Positions 24,916 through 39,900 of a DNA stretch of 64,000 nucleotides are shown piece by piece. The stretch comes from Watersipora subatra. Taxonomy: Eukaryota > Bryozoa > Gymnolaemata > Cheilostomatida > Watersiporidae. A program made the translations under genes and the position numbers. Position 1 is the first letter of the stretch, and each line of letters begins with the position of its first letter. The notes below the pieces were generated by a model. It had not been told where the DNA came from. It saw only the letters and a list, made by a program, of their open reading frames with translations, and did no database searches. The stretch lies in contig NC_088708.1 in NCBI RefSeq assembly GCF_963576615.1, positions 5,580,001-5,644,000 on the forward strand, written 5' to 3'.

Positions 24916-27900
24916 TCAAGGAGGAGGCGGAGGCTTCGGTAGAGGCGGCTGAGGAGGTAAAGGTGGCCGCTGTTCCCCATTGCCATTCTCACCGGCTAGT
25001 CTCTGTTTCTTAACAGGAGAAGGTTCTGTTGCACTTCCTGACTGGTGCCGGTGATGGTATTGGTGTTTTGACTTACTGCTTTCATTGTTCCTAATGAATA
25101 GATGAACATTAGGCCTAATGATTATATAAGGGAGAGAAGATGGAGGGTGGATCACATGTTTAGACTATATAAGAGAAGATGGTGGGTGGACCACATGTTT
25201 AGACTATATAAGTAAGAGAAGTTGGAGGGTGGATCACATGTTTAAACTATATAAGCAAAAGAAGATGGTGGGTGGATCACATGTTTAGACTATATAAGTA
25301 AAAGCAGATGGTGGGTGAACCACATGTTTAGACTATATAAGTTAAAGAACATTGGGAGTGAACCACATGTTTAGACTATGTAAGTATGAGAAGATGGTGG
25401 GTGAACCACATGTTTAGACTATATAAGTTAAAGAACATTGGGAGTGAACCACATGTTTAGACTATGTAAGTATGAGAAGATGGTGGGTGAACTACATGTT
25501 TAGACTATATAAGTAAAAGCAGATGGTGGGTGAACCACATGTTTAGACTATATAAGTTAAAGAACATTGGGAGTGAACCACATGTTTAGACTATATAAGT
25601 ATGAGAAGATGGTGGGTGAACCACATGTATAGACTATATAAGTTAAAGAACATTGGGAGTGAACCACATGTTTAGACTATGTAAGTATGAGAAGATAGTG
25701 GGTGGACCACATGTTTGGACTATATTAGTAAGATCATGCTAAATATTAGCAAAAGGTAAGGCACAAGATGTATCCTTACAAAGGCTATAAAGCAGGGGCG
25801 AGCTCCACAAACACATAAGCAAACTTCACAAAATATCGATTGAAAGTGCAATAACACCCTGTGATCCACCAGAATACTCACCTATGAGGTTTGGCATAAG
25901 GATTATTACTATATGACGGAACTGGTGTTCGTGACGAGGCTGCGTCATGTGGTTTGCCGCTTACACGCGCTGAGGAAGGGTGAGACTCCTTAGGATGAGG
26001 TCGTTTTAGGTCATTGCGGGCTAAAGGGCTTTCCACATGGTGTGGCCGAGATTTACTAAAATTAAACAAGTCAGTAGATAGTTTTTTGTTTTCATCTGGA
26101 TAACAATCCCTGAACATCCCGCATTACAACCAGACTTGGCACTAATGAATTAAGATTTTAAGGTTCATACCCAATCGATTGAATGTTGGGTACCTAAACC
26201 CATGTACAACTGAGCCAAACCCTTCTCTGAAAGCAGCATTGAACAACTAAATGCTACCTTCTATAAAACAGCCAAGAGTTAGTAAAATAAAAATATATTT
26301 TAATGCTTGAAAAGCTTGTTTAGTTTAAAATGTCTGTTTAGTTAAAATATGAATTATTTTACTGTTACTCTGGTCCACCAGTGAAAAGCAATGACAGGGC
26401 TCCATTCAAACACATGCATTTGAGGACGCAGTAGCAATTCTTCAAAACAGCTCTATCGACGTAGATACAATTATTTCATGATAATTTACGGTTGCTATCA
26501 ATTCTTACCTAAAATTACAGTTTTAAGGTTGACTTGCAACAAAATTCACATTACAGTTATTTGGTATCAAAAGATTCACCATGTCTTGCTCTGCTGTGTT
26601 GTAGTTGCAAAACATGTGGAAACGTGATTACAAGCTCTTAAAAGCTCAAAAACAAAAAGACGCCGTAGATTGGAATCAGTTTATTTTTCTGACGTAGTCA
26701 TTACATTTGGTTATTGTTTTGTCACGTGATGTTCTCACGTGAATTGCAAGGCCAATAAAAAGCTCAATATAAACTTATCGTAGCACTAGTTTATGACAAA
26801 CACTTCAGGTTTTACCGAAGACCCCGTATCAAATATAGATGCTCGCTACTTTACAGTTTTGTTTCGGCTTGGTCTAATCGTCTAGTCGTAATCTGATCAT
26901 GTACCCATACTTCGCAAATACTTTCTGCAACATTTTTCGATTATCACAGGTGACCAACAGGCTCGTCATGTTTATCAGACAATGATATGTACTTCTTCGA
27001 GCTAAGGTTAAACAATTAAATGAATTTTTACGGTAAGTTATAAGATATCAGTGCTGAAAGTGACAGCATTACAATGACGATAAAATAGACGCGTAAGAAC
27101 AATAGATATGGTTTTATTGAATGCGTGGAGTGTATTTGTGAAAATATTTCGACGAATGAGGTTGCGTGAAAATGTAAACAGAAGCCATCTTGTACAACTA
27201 CGTCCCATTTGAGCCGTTTTGGAAAGAGAATCCAAACTACGGCGGTCTCATGCGGCTGCGATTAACTGTTCGTTTTTAGCTTTTAAAAACTTGTAATCAC
27301 ATTTCCACATATTTTGCACCAACAACACAGCAAAGTAAGACATAGTGAATCTTTTGATACCAAATAACTGTAATGAGAATTTTGTTGCAAGTCAACCTTT
27401 AAGTCAAGCATGTCGCTCAATGACTTGATGGACTGAGTGTTGATAAACACCTACACTTCTGTATAATCAGAACTACCGAGTAAAACTAGCAATTTTGAGC
27501 ACATGTTAATGCAGTGTGCAGCTTACAACGATTAATAGACAAATGTAGATAATTTGGTTATTTCGACAGTATGCAGTTAACTCATGAGAGAGATTTATAT
27601 ATATATTTAGTATTTTATTATTTATTTTTAATATTTATTACCCTAGATTATTATTAGAGAGAGGTTTCTGTACTAGGTTTTATCAACACTGGTGCCTTGG
27701 AAGTTTGGTGTGCTGAAAGAGATCGCCAGGCGTGTCGATAAAGCACAGAGAATAAGTATCTGCACAATTATTCTAAAAAACCGTAAGACGGTCCATTAGT
27801 GCAGACATAAAAAATGTCAGTCGATTAGTGCAGGCATTAAAAGTGTCAGTCGATTAGTACAGGCGTTAAAAGTGCCAGTCGATTAGTGCAAGCATTAAGT

Positions 27901-30900
27901 GTCGGTCGATTAGTGCAAGCATTAAAAGTGTCGGCCGATTAGTGCAAGCATTAAGTGTCGGTCGATTAGTGCAAGCATTAAGTGTCAGTCGATTAGTACA
28001 GGCATTAAAAGTGTCGGTCGATTAGTGCAGGCATTAGAAGTGTCGGTCGATTAGTGCAGGTATCAAGAGTGTCAACCTATGAAGCCAAATTTTATGAGTT
28101 TGAATCCCGTTGCAAGCAATATTTTTACTCCAACCTTTAATCCTGGCTTCGTACAGACAGAAGCGGCTCTTTCCATAGTAAGGACTTCAAGTCACGAAAA
28201 TGGATGGAAAGACTTGCGATTTGTCAAATATTACCTGGAAACAGCTGTGACGCAATATATTCAAATTAAAATTGCTCATTTTTTGCTGGGTCATGTAAAA
28301 ATTGCCTTTTCAAAACCTTTATTTGTGAAAGCAGAGCACAGATTGATAGCGGATGACTTGAGACTAGCTAATGTTTATGAGAGGACAATTATGTAAAACT
28401 TATTTTTCCGTGAAGGAAGAAATTAATGCTAGCAATTTATAACATGACAACTAATGCGAGACAGAGATACGAACTTTGAAATCCGTTCCGACCTTGCTCT
28501 TCATGTCCAGAAAGTTGATATCACGCGGCGAGAAACTAAACACCATCATTTTTACTATGGATCAATAGCTTATAATATAATTGCTAGGTAAACATTACGA
28601 GTGACCATCTTATTTTTAGTGTGAATCTGTATTACATAGTCTATTTATGAGCCTGTAAATGGTTTGATATAATGCATTCTAAGTAGTGCTGGGCATGAGT
28701 AATAAAACTCGTTAAACTCGCGGATTTATCTTCTCTCGAATCTCGGGTAATAGAAATTTTGAACATTTCGATCTTGCGGGTTCGGGTTTTTGTACACGGA
28801 TCCGTCGAGTAGGGTGGACAAAAACACGGTCTATTGCGCACTGCCCTCTAAACACTGTTTAAAACTCGTAAAAACATTTACAATAGCATCATATCCATTG
28901 AGCACATGTTCATCATTATTTTATGACACAAAATATACTGGAAAACTATAATTAGTATTATAAAATTCATTATTTACATCACAATCATTTATGACCTACC
29001 AACAAACGAGTTGTATCGATTTCTTCGCGATATCGTTCAAATAAACTTTGTTACTGAAATGAAGGAAGTAGGTAAAGATATTTGAAAACTGCTAAAAATG
29101 GAAGTGAAACTCCTGGTCTAATATATTGTGCAAAAATTAATTTGATTAGTTTACGCTGTTATTTAGAAATGGTTTTTGTAAACACAGCCCATGTGAATAC
29201 CGGAATTCCAGCCGATAGAGATTCTGACACACCCTTCAAACTTGGGGTTCAAACTTCAAAGGGTTAATGTTGCGAGCACGAATATCGATCGTTAGAAAAT
29301 AGTAAAAAACGATAACTAAATTGAATATAATTATAATTGCATTGTAAATTTTATAATGTCTGATGTTTGGAAATTTTAGACATAGCACCCGTATTAACAA
29401 ACCCGATGCCTGCAAAACCCGTTTGTCAAGAGGTACTCGTGCCAAGCACTACCATCTACCTGATACTCGAAAAACTTGAACGGAAAGGGACGAGTCTAAA
29501 CTCGTCGATCAAGAATTACTCGTGCCCAGCACTAATTTTAAGTAATAATGAACATAAGCTAATTTAGCTCAATTCCTGCATCAGCTATTCTGCATCAGCG
29601 ACATCAGGAATCATACATGTATGCTTTGCAGCAAACAATGTTTTTATATGCCACAGCCAAGAACTACCCTTGCATGTATTTCTAAAACTATATCGGTAAC
29701 ACAAGCACTGCGATTAAGCTGAGTACATCTGGTGTAGATACATACATCATAGGAGATAGATTAATAGACAAATAGCAATAGAGAAAATCACTTTAAGGCA
29801 AAGATCGATTCCGCAATATTAACTTTATGCTGACGCTCTTCAGAACATATATAACAACATATTATATAAAATACGCTTTCATTTGTTTAAAAATATTACT
29901 TGCGCTATATTTCGTGAGACATACTGAGAACCTGCATCAAAGGCATATTTCATATTACACTTTGGAAACATTTAAGTAGTAGCTTTCCTAAAAACGGAAT
30001 TTATTATACGCTAACACTCTTTTCTTTTACTTCCTTCATCCCTCCCCTTTGTCCTTCGCTTACACTTTGAGGAACTACAAAAATTCAATTTGTAAAATGG
30101 TACGGATGTATGACTTGTATCACTCTCTTTGGAATCTAACAGAGTAATACAAGTCTCTGTTTACCCTTGAAGCAGAATATTTATAACTGGAGACATATGC
30201 AAATATAGAGAGACCACCAACCTAGTTTTATCTCGGAACTCTCCATACTTCTTAACAGAGGCAGGATCCTGCACCGAGGTGATGGTGGATGGCTTTGATA
30301 AGGATTTGGAAGTACTGGCCTTCTCTGATAAGCTACTATGACTGTGTCCTGAGCTGAGCTTATGAGAGGTGCTCTGTGGCCGACTACTGCTACTAGGAGT
30401 GGGCACTGGTGAGTTGGGCCGTGAATTTGGACTCATCTCGGCTGTATGCTGCAGCAGAAAGACTGTTAGAGTAGAGGGATAAGATGTTGTGCACACAGAA
30501 GCAGAGATGTGGTCTCTTGTGGTGTGTTTAAGCTGAGAGATGGTATGTAGCTTAAAGCACATCAATTATAGCAGTACTGTTTCAGCTTATTCAGGTTTTT
30601 CAATATCTTGGCTTTCCAATGAGCCATTATTTGACATGGTGAAACAAACATTGGTTGGTGTTTATAAGATTTCCCTAGAGCTCTACCAAAGAAATGTTCA
30701 ATAGTATAGGCTCGCAAATTATGACGTCACAATTTTCATACTCGGCGTTGTGTGCTCTTACCGCTTATTTTTATCGCTTACCGCTTATATTTATCAACTA
30801 CGATAATCACCCTAGTGGCAGGCGAAAGTAGGACAACTCCAGGGAACCAATGAAGATGACAAAGGAATCAGTGTCATTAGCACTCCATGTACAGATTATT

Positions 30901-33900
30901 TCTGTGATAAGTAGCTCAGATTCCAAGCACCATACTATATTTTTCCGATGATATTATGCACTAGCTTTTTCTTTTTATTGTGATGTTGAGGGGCACGACT
31001 GAGACTAATTAATTTCAAGCATTGCGTGATCTCGCGAGAGTGCAATTTTACATATAGTCCTAGGGCCACACCAATACAGGTCACAATTTAATCGATGCGA
31101 TTTCTTTACCTTTAGCAACAACAGTATATTTATTGAAGCATAATCATATTTAGAACGCAACATAAAAGCAATACGAATTCTTCAGATATTAATACTACTA
31201 CAACTGCATTTCTGTATGGGACAAAAAATGTCATCATATAACACGATGTGATAATAATTACTATAAATGTTTAAAATGAACGAAAGGATGAAAAAAGCAA
31301 ACTCTAACAATCACCCGAAATCTATTAACCCAGAACATGGGTTTATATTGGTCGGGCGTCAGCACAATCCCCGGGCATTGGTGATTATCTAGAATCCTAG
31401 TTTATTATTAGTGCTCTCTGGGTTTAAGAGCGCCGTATGTCACAGAAAAGCGCAACCTCAATGGCAGCGAAAGGGATCGACGACCTAAGGCTAAACGATA
31501 ATTATGACATCACATTGTGGGAACCACAACCAAGTGTTTTTTTGCAGGACATACTTTTGACACCCTGTTTTTCATAGTTCTATTATTCTTCGTGTATTGA
31601 ATATAGGCTCATTCGAAAGCCAAGACTCTGAAGTACTGAAATATATGATTAAAGTACTGATATAATTGATGCGCTTTAACACGAAAGCTGGTACGGTATT
31701 TAACATTGAAACAGAGAGGTGGATTGTTGATGTGGCTTATTTTACACATTCCTCAATAAAAAAAAACATGACAGCAGTAGCTGTAGAGCAATGAAGAACA
31801 TTAACACATGATATACAACAAAGAAGGGACTGATGATCAATAACGTTGCAAAGTTATTGCTACATAATCTTGCTATGGTATTCAACCAGTCATGCCTCCA
31901 TATACGAACTTAATACATTCTGGGACTGAGCTCGCATGTCAATTTACTTGCATCGCAAGGCACTATTTTTTATATAAAATGTCTAAGTACAAATTAATCC
32001 ATTAGGATGCAATGAACAAAACACCTCAACAGGATATTACGATGGAAAAACGTGTTTTTAATTGTTGTAATCCAGTACATGTGCTAAAAATTAACAAATA
32101 CTTCTGCTGTTATTATCGGCAATAAAATGCAACATAACTATGCACACTACTTTATGGAGTTTTTTAGATGTTCGAGACAGATGTTGTGGATTACGGGCAT
32201 CTGAGAGAGACTTGAGAGCAGTGGTTTGGGTACACTTAACTTTTGTGACCCTATGTAATAGAAACTTTGAATTTAACTTACTAATGAATTTAGCTTATTA
32301 AACACACACTACAAGGTAAGTTTGAATCTTTCACTAAACTTCTTTAATTCTGTCGGTCGTATTTTTTGGTATCCTTTGTTGGTTAGCCGCGTTTTGCCTC
32401 ACTTTCACTATAACTTTTAGCCAACCTTTCAACATTCAAAATAACTGATTCTAGGAGAACTATCGAATGATACTGTTCTCGAAAGCGGCTTCTCGCATAC
32501 TTGGCCATATAAGGCCTTCGACAAACAGCCCGTATGCTTATATCCCAAAGATTACTTGTACCTGAAAGAAGCTTGCTTGAAAATCAGCTCATATCTCGAG
32601 TTTCTTGTTGTCGAGGCACTTGGATATAGAAGTAGGACTACTATATGCGCATAAAATTTGATGACATTTAACCATATAACTTTGTTTTTCAAGTTAATGA
32701 CATTTCTATTAAAGGAACCTCCGATTTTCACCTACTCCAGTTGAGGACAATTCATAGAAAACCGATTTTCCGGACTGTAATTAGCAACTGTATATAACCC
32801 GTACTTCTATACATTCAGTAACAAGTCCACGTAAAACCTGCCCTGTACTACAACTTGCGCTGTGCTTGGACCCACACCTCGCTTTCTGCGCTTGTAACAT
32901 ATGATCTTCTCGTTTTTCCAAGCTGTAGCCAGCGACTTATCGAATCCGCATTGCTTGTCTGTCAATGTATTTCTGTGGTTTTTTGTCGAACTGTAAGACA
33001 TTAAGCTTAAAAGTCGCTCTTTTTAACTCATTCGCATCCGACTAATATCCAGACGATTAACCTTAAAAACTGGTCAATCTTGAGAAAGTTGCCATAATTC
33101 AAATTACAGTGCAACCTCGAGATACGTGGTTAATTCGTTCCAGGGTTGGCATCGTATGGTGAAAAAAATCGTATGTAGGGGTATAGAGACCATTGTAATT
33201 ATACAATGCAAACACTCCCTGGTAAAAATCATCAATTTTCTTTTTTTTTATAAAAATGTGTACATATTGACAATTAGCAACAAAATAGTATGTTAACTTT
33301 AGTAATTATAGTTACCTACAGTAACTGTATTGTATTTAGTGTATTTTAATGGTTATGATCTGCAATAAAACGCAAAATTATGTGTACCAAATGCAGTACG
33401 TACGGTAAGGAGTTCTTGACTTCAAAAGGTACGCATAACATAAACTTTGAATTCACTTCAAGTAAGTTTAGCTTGCTAAACCTACACTTAAAACTAAGTT
33501 TTAGTATGTATTTTGAACTATTTTACTGAATTTCAACTTTTTTAACGAAATTTTATCCTTCAGCAGTTCCTATCTTCCCTTTCACTATAAACTTTAGCCT
33601 ATCCGGTTGAAACCTTTTTCAACCTAAATTAATAAGGCCGAGCGATGCAGTTATAGAAAGCGGCCTCTCGCACACTTGACTATTTAATGGCTACCGAAAA
33701 GAAAAATATAATTTTATTTTCTATACAGGACGTGCATACCTTTGGAGTACCGTGGCTTTAGCTGGTACATGTAGCGAGTAAAGCAGAGAAGAGGCAAAAA
33801 CGTATCAATGCTAATTATGGTGCTGTACAATTGAAAATAAATTTAAAACGTAATGAATTGGAATTTTTTAGCAGGCTAAAAGTTGTCAATTCCTGTCCAA

Positions 33901-36900
33901 TTTTTCTACTTCTACGAAAAAATTGATGGTGCAATGCAGAAAAATGCTAGCTAGCGCTTGTAAAAGGAGCCAGAGAATGTGGTACAGTAGTTTGTCTTGT
34001 ATGAAATGTGCACAAGAATCAATGTAACCATACATACAAAGTTTGTGCGTATTTATACCCTAGGGGGGGGCAGGGCTTTAGCAAGTTTCAGAAAGTAATG
34101 TGGATGCGTCAACTATCTTGAGTAGCTAGTTATATGAGTTACATACATACATACGATGAATTGTATTCACGTGGAAGATAACAAGCCCATATGCAAATAC
34201 ATGGTTAAACAAGAAATTATAACATAAAATCAAAAGGAAACAAATAAAATGAATAAAATATGAAAAACATGCCACACAAGAGATAAATAATATATATTAT
34301 ACATGCAATGTTTTAATGTACCAGTCCACATCAGTAAATTAAACACTTGAAATATTTCTGCCAATGTGGGGTTTTCTGTATCTTCTACATCCTCGCCTTT
34401 ACTAAATGGTTGCTCCTTTTGAATGCTGATCGCGTGCATGATCTAGCTCATTCAAATCTTCAGTCAGAAGCTTTTTTTGTGCTTGCTTTAATGGAGTCCT
34501 TGTTTTAATAATAATTGCAAATGCTGATTGGTTGCGATCATATTCCTTGACAATGTTAATAATACGTGTCCCTTCTTATTTACGACATCCAACTTTGTTG
34601 ACATAGAAATCATTTTTCCTTCGTTTTGTAACGTTTGTATCGGTCTCAGATTCCATAGATAACTAATTAAATGTAGATACTTGTAGTTATATACGTATGC
34701 TGACTTAAAAGTTTATAGTAAAAGCTATAATAACGCCACAAATGAATATTTGCTCTCGCTTGTGTAGTTTACACGAAATTTTCCATGAGGACATGAGAGA
34801 AGTCGATCATCGTGTCTCTTCTAAACGTTCTAAGAATGTTTTCGGCAAACTATATTTCGGTGTCTTTTTTATTTCGACTTGTGTTATGAGCACACCGACG
34901 GCCAAAATTTAATTCGGGCGAAACTTTTCTCAAATTCGTATGGTAAAATGGTTATGAAAATGGAATGGTTATGAAAATGAATGGTTGGTGAAAAAGGTTA
35001 TGAAAATTCGTATAGCGAGGTAAAGATATCAATGTTTGACTTCGTAAGGTGAAAAAATCGTATATCAGGGTAATCGTATCTCGAGGGTGCACTGTACTAT
35101 TATAAGATAGAGACTTGAGATAATTTACTCCTTCAAGTTCCACGACAACCAGCCAAGTCTCCTCTTTCAAATGATATTACATTCATATAGACAACTCATA
35201 TCCCTTTCATGTAGATCTGTGTCTCAAAGAAAGTAGTTTCAGAAAATTTCAGATTTTGAAAAAATTGTTATTTGCTAAAACAAAGTTAGACTTGCACCAT
35301 AAAAACTGCAAAATATAGAAAGTTCGACTAAAATAGTCATTTATTACATACAATAAACAGCTATGAATATTATTTATACATACACAATTACTCTTGAACA
35401 TGAAAATTATGAAACTCTAATTTCGAACTTCTCCTCGAGAGTATCATCCTTCAAACCAAAACAGCTAACCTACATGCCAATATAACTCAAATAAACTGCC
35501 ATAAACATGTTTCGAGTTATAAAAATATGTTTAATAACCCTGTTCTTGACTTTTCAGCTTTCATATACAGCTCTAAAAATCAATATGATGCTATCGAAGG
35601 TGAATGATAACTTCAGGCTGACTACGGCTGACAGGCTAAATAGTGCATTTTTATTCGAGCATAACGATTCAAATTGGCAAAATTAAAAGTTAGTAAAAAC
35701 TTTGAAACATTAAGAATAATGAATTTAAAACGCATTACATTTACAACCGTTTATATTACAGCGGCTACATTTCAACAAAGAAATCATGGGTCATAATCCA
35801 GAAAACACGGCAATAGGAAAATAAACTTTGAATCGTCAGCGCTAATTGAAAAAACTGTTTGTGTTGTATGCAATTCTCAAATAGCCGACAATAAAATTGT
35901 TTTTAGTAACTCAATGTTTGGTCAAAAGATCAAATGCAATTTTCAAAAGACAATTCGGGGTACACAAATCTAAACCCACACTTTTAATACATCAGTTCCA
36001 AAACTGGCCATTTCAAATCATTGAATTGAGTGCCCATTTGAATTTGACTTAAATTACTATGAAATTGGTGAGCTTCATAATAAGTGCTGCTACTCATTTC
36101 ACAAAAATCAACTACATTGTCTGTAATGGTCAACATGTCTGTAATGATGTCTGGAATATTGTAATACAATGTCTGGAGTATTGTAATACAATGTCTGGAA
36201 TATTGTAATACCATGTCTGTGATAGTTAGTGCGATATAACATCAAAATATTCATGCAGATATTTCAGAGGTTTGAGATACACTTCAATAATAAAGAGCTA
36301 GCCACCAGCAAACTGACTCAATTTTTGGCAGCAACAAAACTGGGAATTGGGAATTCAAATTAGGTATGACCAGACCTGCCAACCCTGGAGTGGAGAAAGG
36401 AGTGACAGTCAATTTTGGGGACAATGAAAACGCGAGGATTTGATAAGTAGGATAAATTTTCATAGCGTATAAAAACACCACAGCGAAAGATAATATAGCT
36501 TCATATGGAAACCACATGTCGTGGAGGTGGAGGTTATTGATAGATGAGAATGCCACAAATATGTTTATACATAGTTGTTTATTAGTAGTAAGTATATGAT
36601 TACTGCTTGAAGATTGGGGCAAAAAACAGGTTTGCTTGAGTAGAAGGGGCAATTGCGTGACACAGGCGTGAGATACTGAGGCATGGGGCAATTGCGTGAG
36701 TCTCACGCCCAATGCGTGAGAGTTGGCAGGTATGTGCATGACAGTCATACGTGAGACGCAACACATGTCTACATAATTATGATACTGGCCTACAATTCAC
36801 ACATTTTATATCTTGAATATAACTAAAGTGCAACTAAGTGACAGGGTTGGCATAGTATTTCCCATGGCAGTTATTACCGCCGGTTTATACCGCCCCGGGA

Positions 36901-39900
36901 AAAACTCATTTTAGTCCAAAAGTGGGAAAAAGCGGGAAAAACTTAAAAAACCTCTTTTTTGACAAGTCGACTAATGCCTAAGCAAAGAATAACAATACAC
37001 TTATACCATTAGCTGTCATAGAGCTTCTTTATGACTCTTTAACAGTACACAGGCTAAGAAAGCGCATAACCTTTATACTTGGTTTATTTATTAAATATTG
37101 AATGAAAAGACCAGATCACAAGATAATATTCATTTATTTACATATATTAAATAGTTATATTCAATGAAAAGCCAAATTGATATGTGTGAAACATGACAGT
37201 AAGCATAATACAACAATTAGAAAATAATTGAAAATCAAAAACACGTGAAGATAATGCCAGGTAGTCGAGACCGGTGAACTGAACAAACGAATTAGAGTAT
37301 TGAGAATTGATTGTCCAAGAAAAGTTAATCCTCGTATTCGGCCAAATCATACCCTAAAAAATTGTTTTTAGGTTTTGGTATCAAGCTACCAGTTTGAACA
37401 TTTTCCCCACTCCAAGCCTGTTGTGCAGCTTGGTTTGCACTAAGGAAAAAGTGCTAAACAATACACGTCAAAACATTTCTATTATTGGACTGTAAAAGGC
37501 TCATCGTTATTTAACGTTGGCCCGTATCTTGGGTGTTGATTTTTTCTAATGTTTCCCAATTTTAAACACTATTTTATTTCCATTGCTATTGATTGATATA
37601 AATATGGCGTCACACAACTAATTGTTTAGTCAAATTTTTCATTTTTATTAAATTTCATTTTTTTAGCAAAATATTTGGATAAAAAATTTTGGCGTTATAA
37701 TATTTCCTAGTTGTTCCCGGTTTTTACCAGTTGTTTCCGGTTTTTACCAGTTTTTCCCGCTGCCCTGGGAAAAACAGTTTTTCCCGGGAAAAATGCCAAC
37801 CTTGCTAAGTGATATATATATAGTCAAACATGGATAACTCAAACTTCACGGGACCGAGCGAAAGTGTTCGAGTTATCGGAGCGTTCAAGTTATCAGAGCA
37901 CTGTCACAAGTCCATGTATTTATTTATTAATTAGTAGATATATGTACATATACAAACTATAATATAAATCAAAAGCATAAATGGCTTGTCTCAAATTAAA
38001 TACATCTAATGTAAAATTTAAAAAATATTTATCAAAAAGTATAGATTTTTTATCCCTTGAGATTGGTTTGTTGTTTGAGGTGATGTCATTGCCGGGATGT
38101 TTTTTATATTAAAATCGGCAAAACTTGATCGCTGTTGAAATGTTCATAAGAAAAGACATTTTTTTTCTCCGAGCGTTTTAACCAAGATCAATTTCGCCAT
38201 TTTTTTTCAAGTTTATGCGAAGATTACCTCACTTTCCCTTGCTTCCGAAGGGCAATCGCTAAGCGGATGTTTGGTAAAAATCAAATTTCACCAAACCTTT
38301 AGAAAAGTCGTTGACAAAAATATTTTGCCGATGATGGTAATAACGAAGCCTATGAACTACGAAAAGTTGAGGTTTACCTCTATGGCTTGGAATAAAGTGA
38401 TTTTCTAAAGCGATAACAACCGTTTCGGTAGCCGTTGGGCTAAAAACTGTTCGAGTTGACAGAGTTGAGATCGAGTCATCTAAAGCAATTTATCATTACG
38501 CGGGAGCGGACCAAAAAAAGACGTTTGAGTTAGCCAAGTGTTCGAGCTATCTGAGGGCGAGTTATCCATGTTTGACTGTATATATTGTATATATATATAT
38601 GAGATATATGTATATATATTAGTGTTGGGCCGGTATTGAGTTATCCGCTCTTACCGATACCGAGGGATTCTCGGTATCCGAGGACACCAATCATTTTCGG
38701 TGTCAGCTAGGTATCCGCGGCCGATTTGAAATGATCGGTATTTATCCGTAAAAGCCTACCGGTAAATGGTTATACGGATATCCGGAGATTTTTAAAACGC
38801 TTCATGATGAACATGCTACTCTCAGCACGCATTGGCGAACAAATTCAACGAAAATTTCCACGCTTACTGTATCTACTATTATATTACGTTACATTGATAA
38901 TGCCACCAGCCTCGAAGGTTTGGGAGTTCTACACAGATGGGAGGACGTATAGAGACTCTAACGGGACTGGACTCTAATTGGACTGCATATAATTATGTGA
39001 TTACATTACCTGATTACAATATGTGATAGTAAGATTTTTTTAAACTGTTTCAGTATATTTAACAAAGAGAGTTCCTTGCCATTATCTATCTGTTCTTTAT
39101 TATACATAACGTTTGTATTAATAACTATATTTTTTAATAGAATAAACAATAAAAACATCTATCATGAAAATTATATTTCCATCTTTCTTTTCTTTTTTGG
39201 CTTTCTAAAACAAGGAGTCTCTTTGCCGTAACAATATACTGCTGACTAGAGAATGTTTTTTTTGCACAGGCTACTTTTTGCACAACGATAAAAATTGTTC
39301 GCGACAGTTATGATTTAAAGTTTAAACCATTTAAAGACACACTGATAACCACATACCGAACAATAGTACCGACAATACCGAACTTTCTTAGTTGGCAAAG
39401 GATACCGAAGATGGTAAATACCGAGGATACCGATACTGGAAAAACCGATAAAAATGTACAAGGATATCCGATCCGGCACTAAATTAGATACCGGCCCAAC
39501 ACTAATATATATATATATATATAGATATCCCAGACTAATAAACTTGTAAACATACCTTAAACTTTGCAATTAGTTGATTGATTATTTTAGGATCTGCTTT
39601 CTCCATCACACTGAGAAATATATCAGAGTACTCTACAAGAGATGAAGAATGTATATAGTACTAGCTATACAACCCGGCGTTGCCCGGGTAATAAAAAAAG
39701 ACTTTCGATAGAAAATTGATTTTTATTTAACATATAGCAAAATTTGCCATTCTAACTTTCAAACTACATATCATGAGAAAAGTGTTTTGTTTAATTGAAA
39801 TAAATTGAGAAAATAAAAACTGTAAAGATTTTCAAGCTTTGTCAAACCACTTTTACACTTCATATCAAGTGAAAAATGTTTCGCGCAGGTCAAATAAATT

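Noticed and set aside
28079..28396. Plus-strand open frame of 105 codons in cyclin T intron 10
   Set aside because: Starts right at the edge of a minisatellite and matches nothing known; probably chance or an unrecognised repeat.
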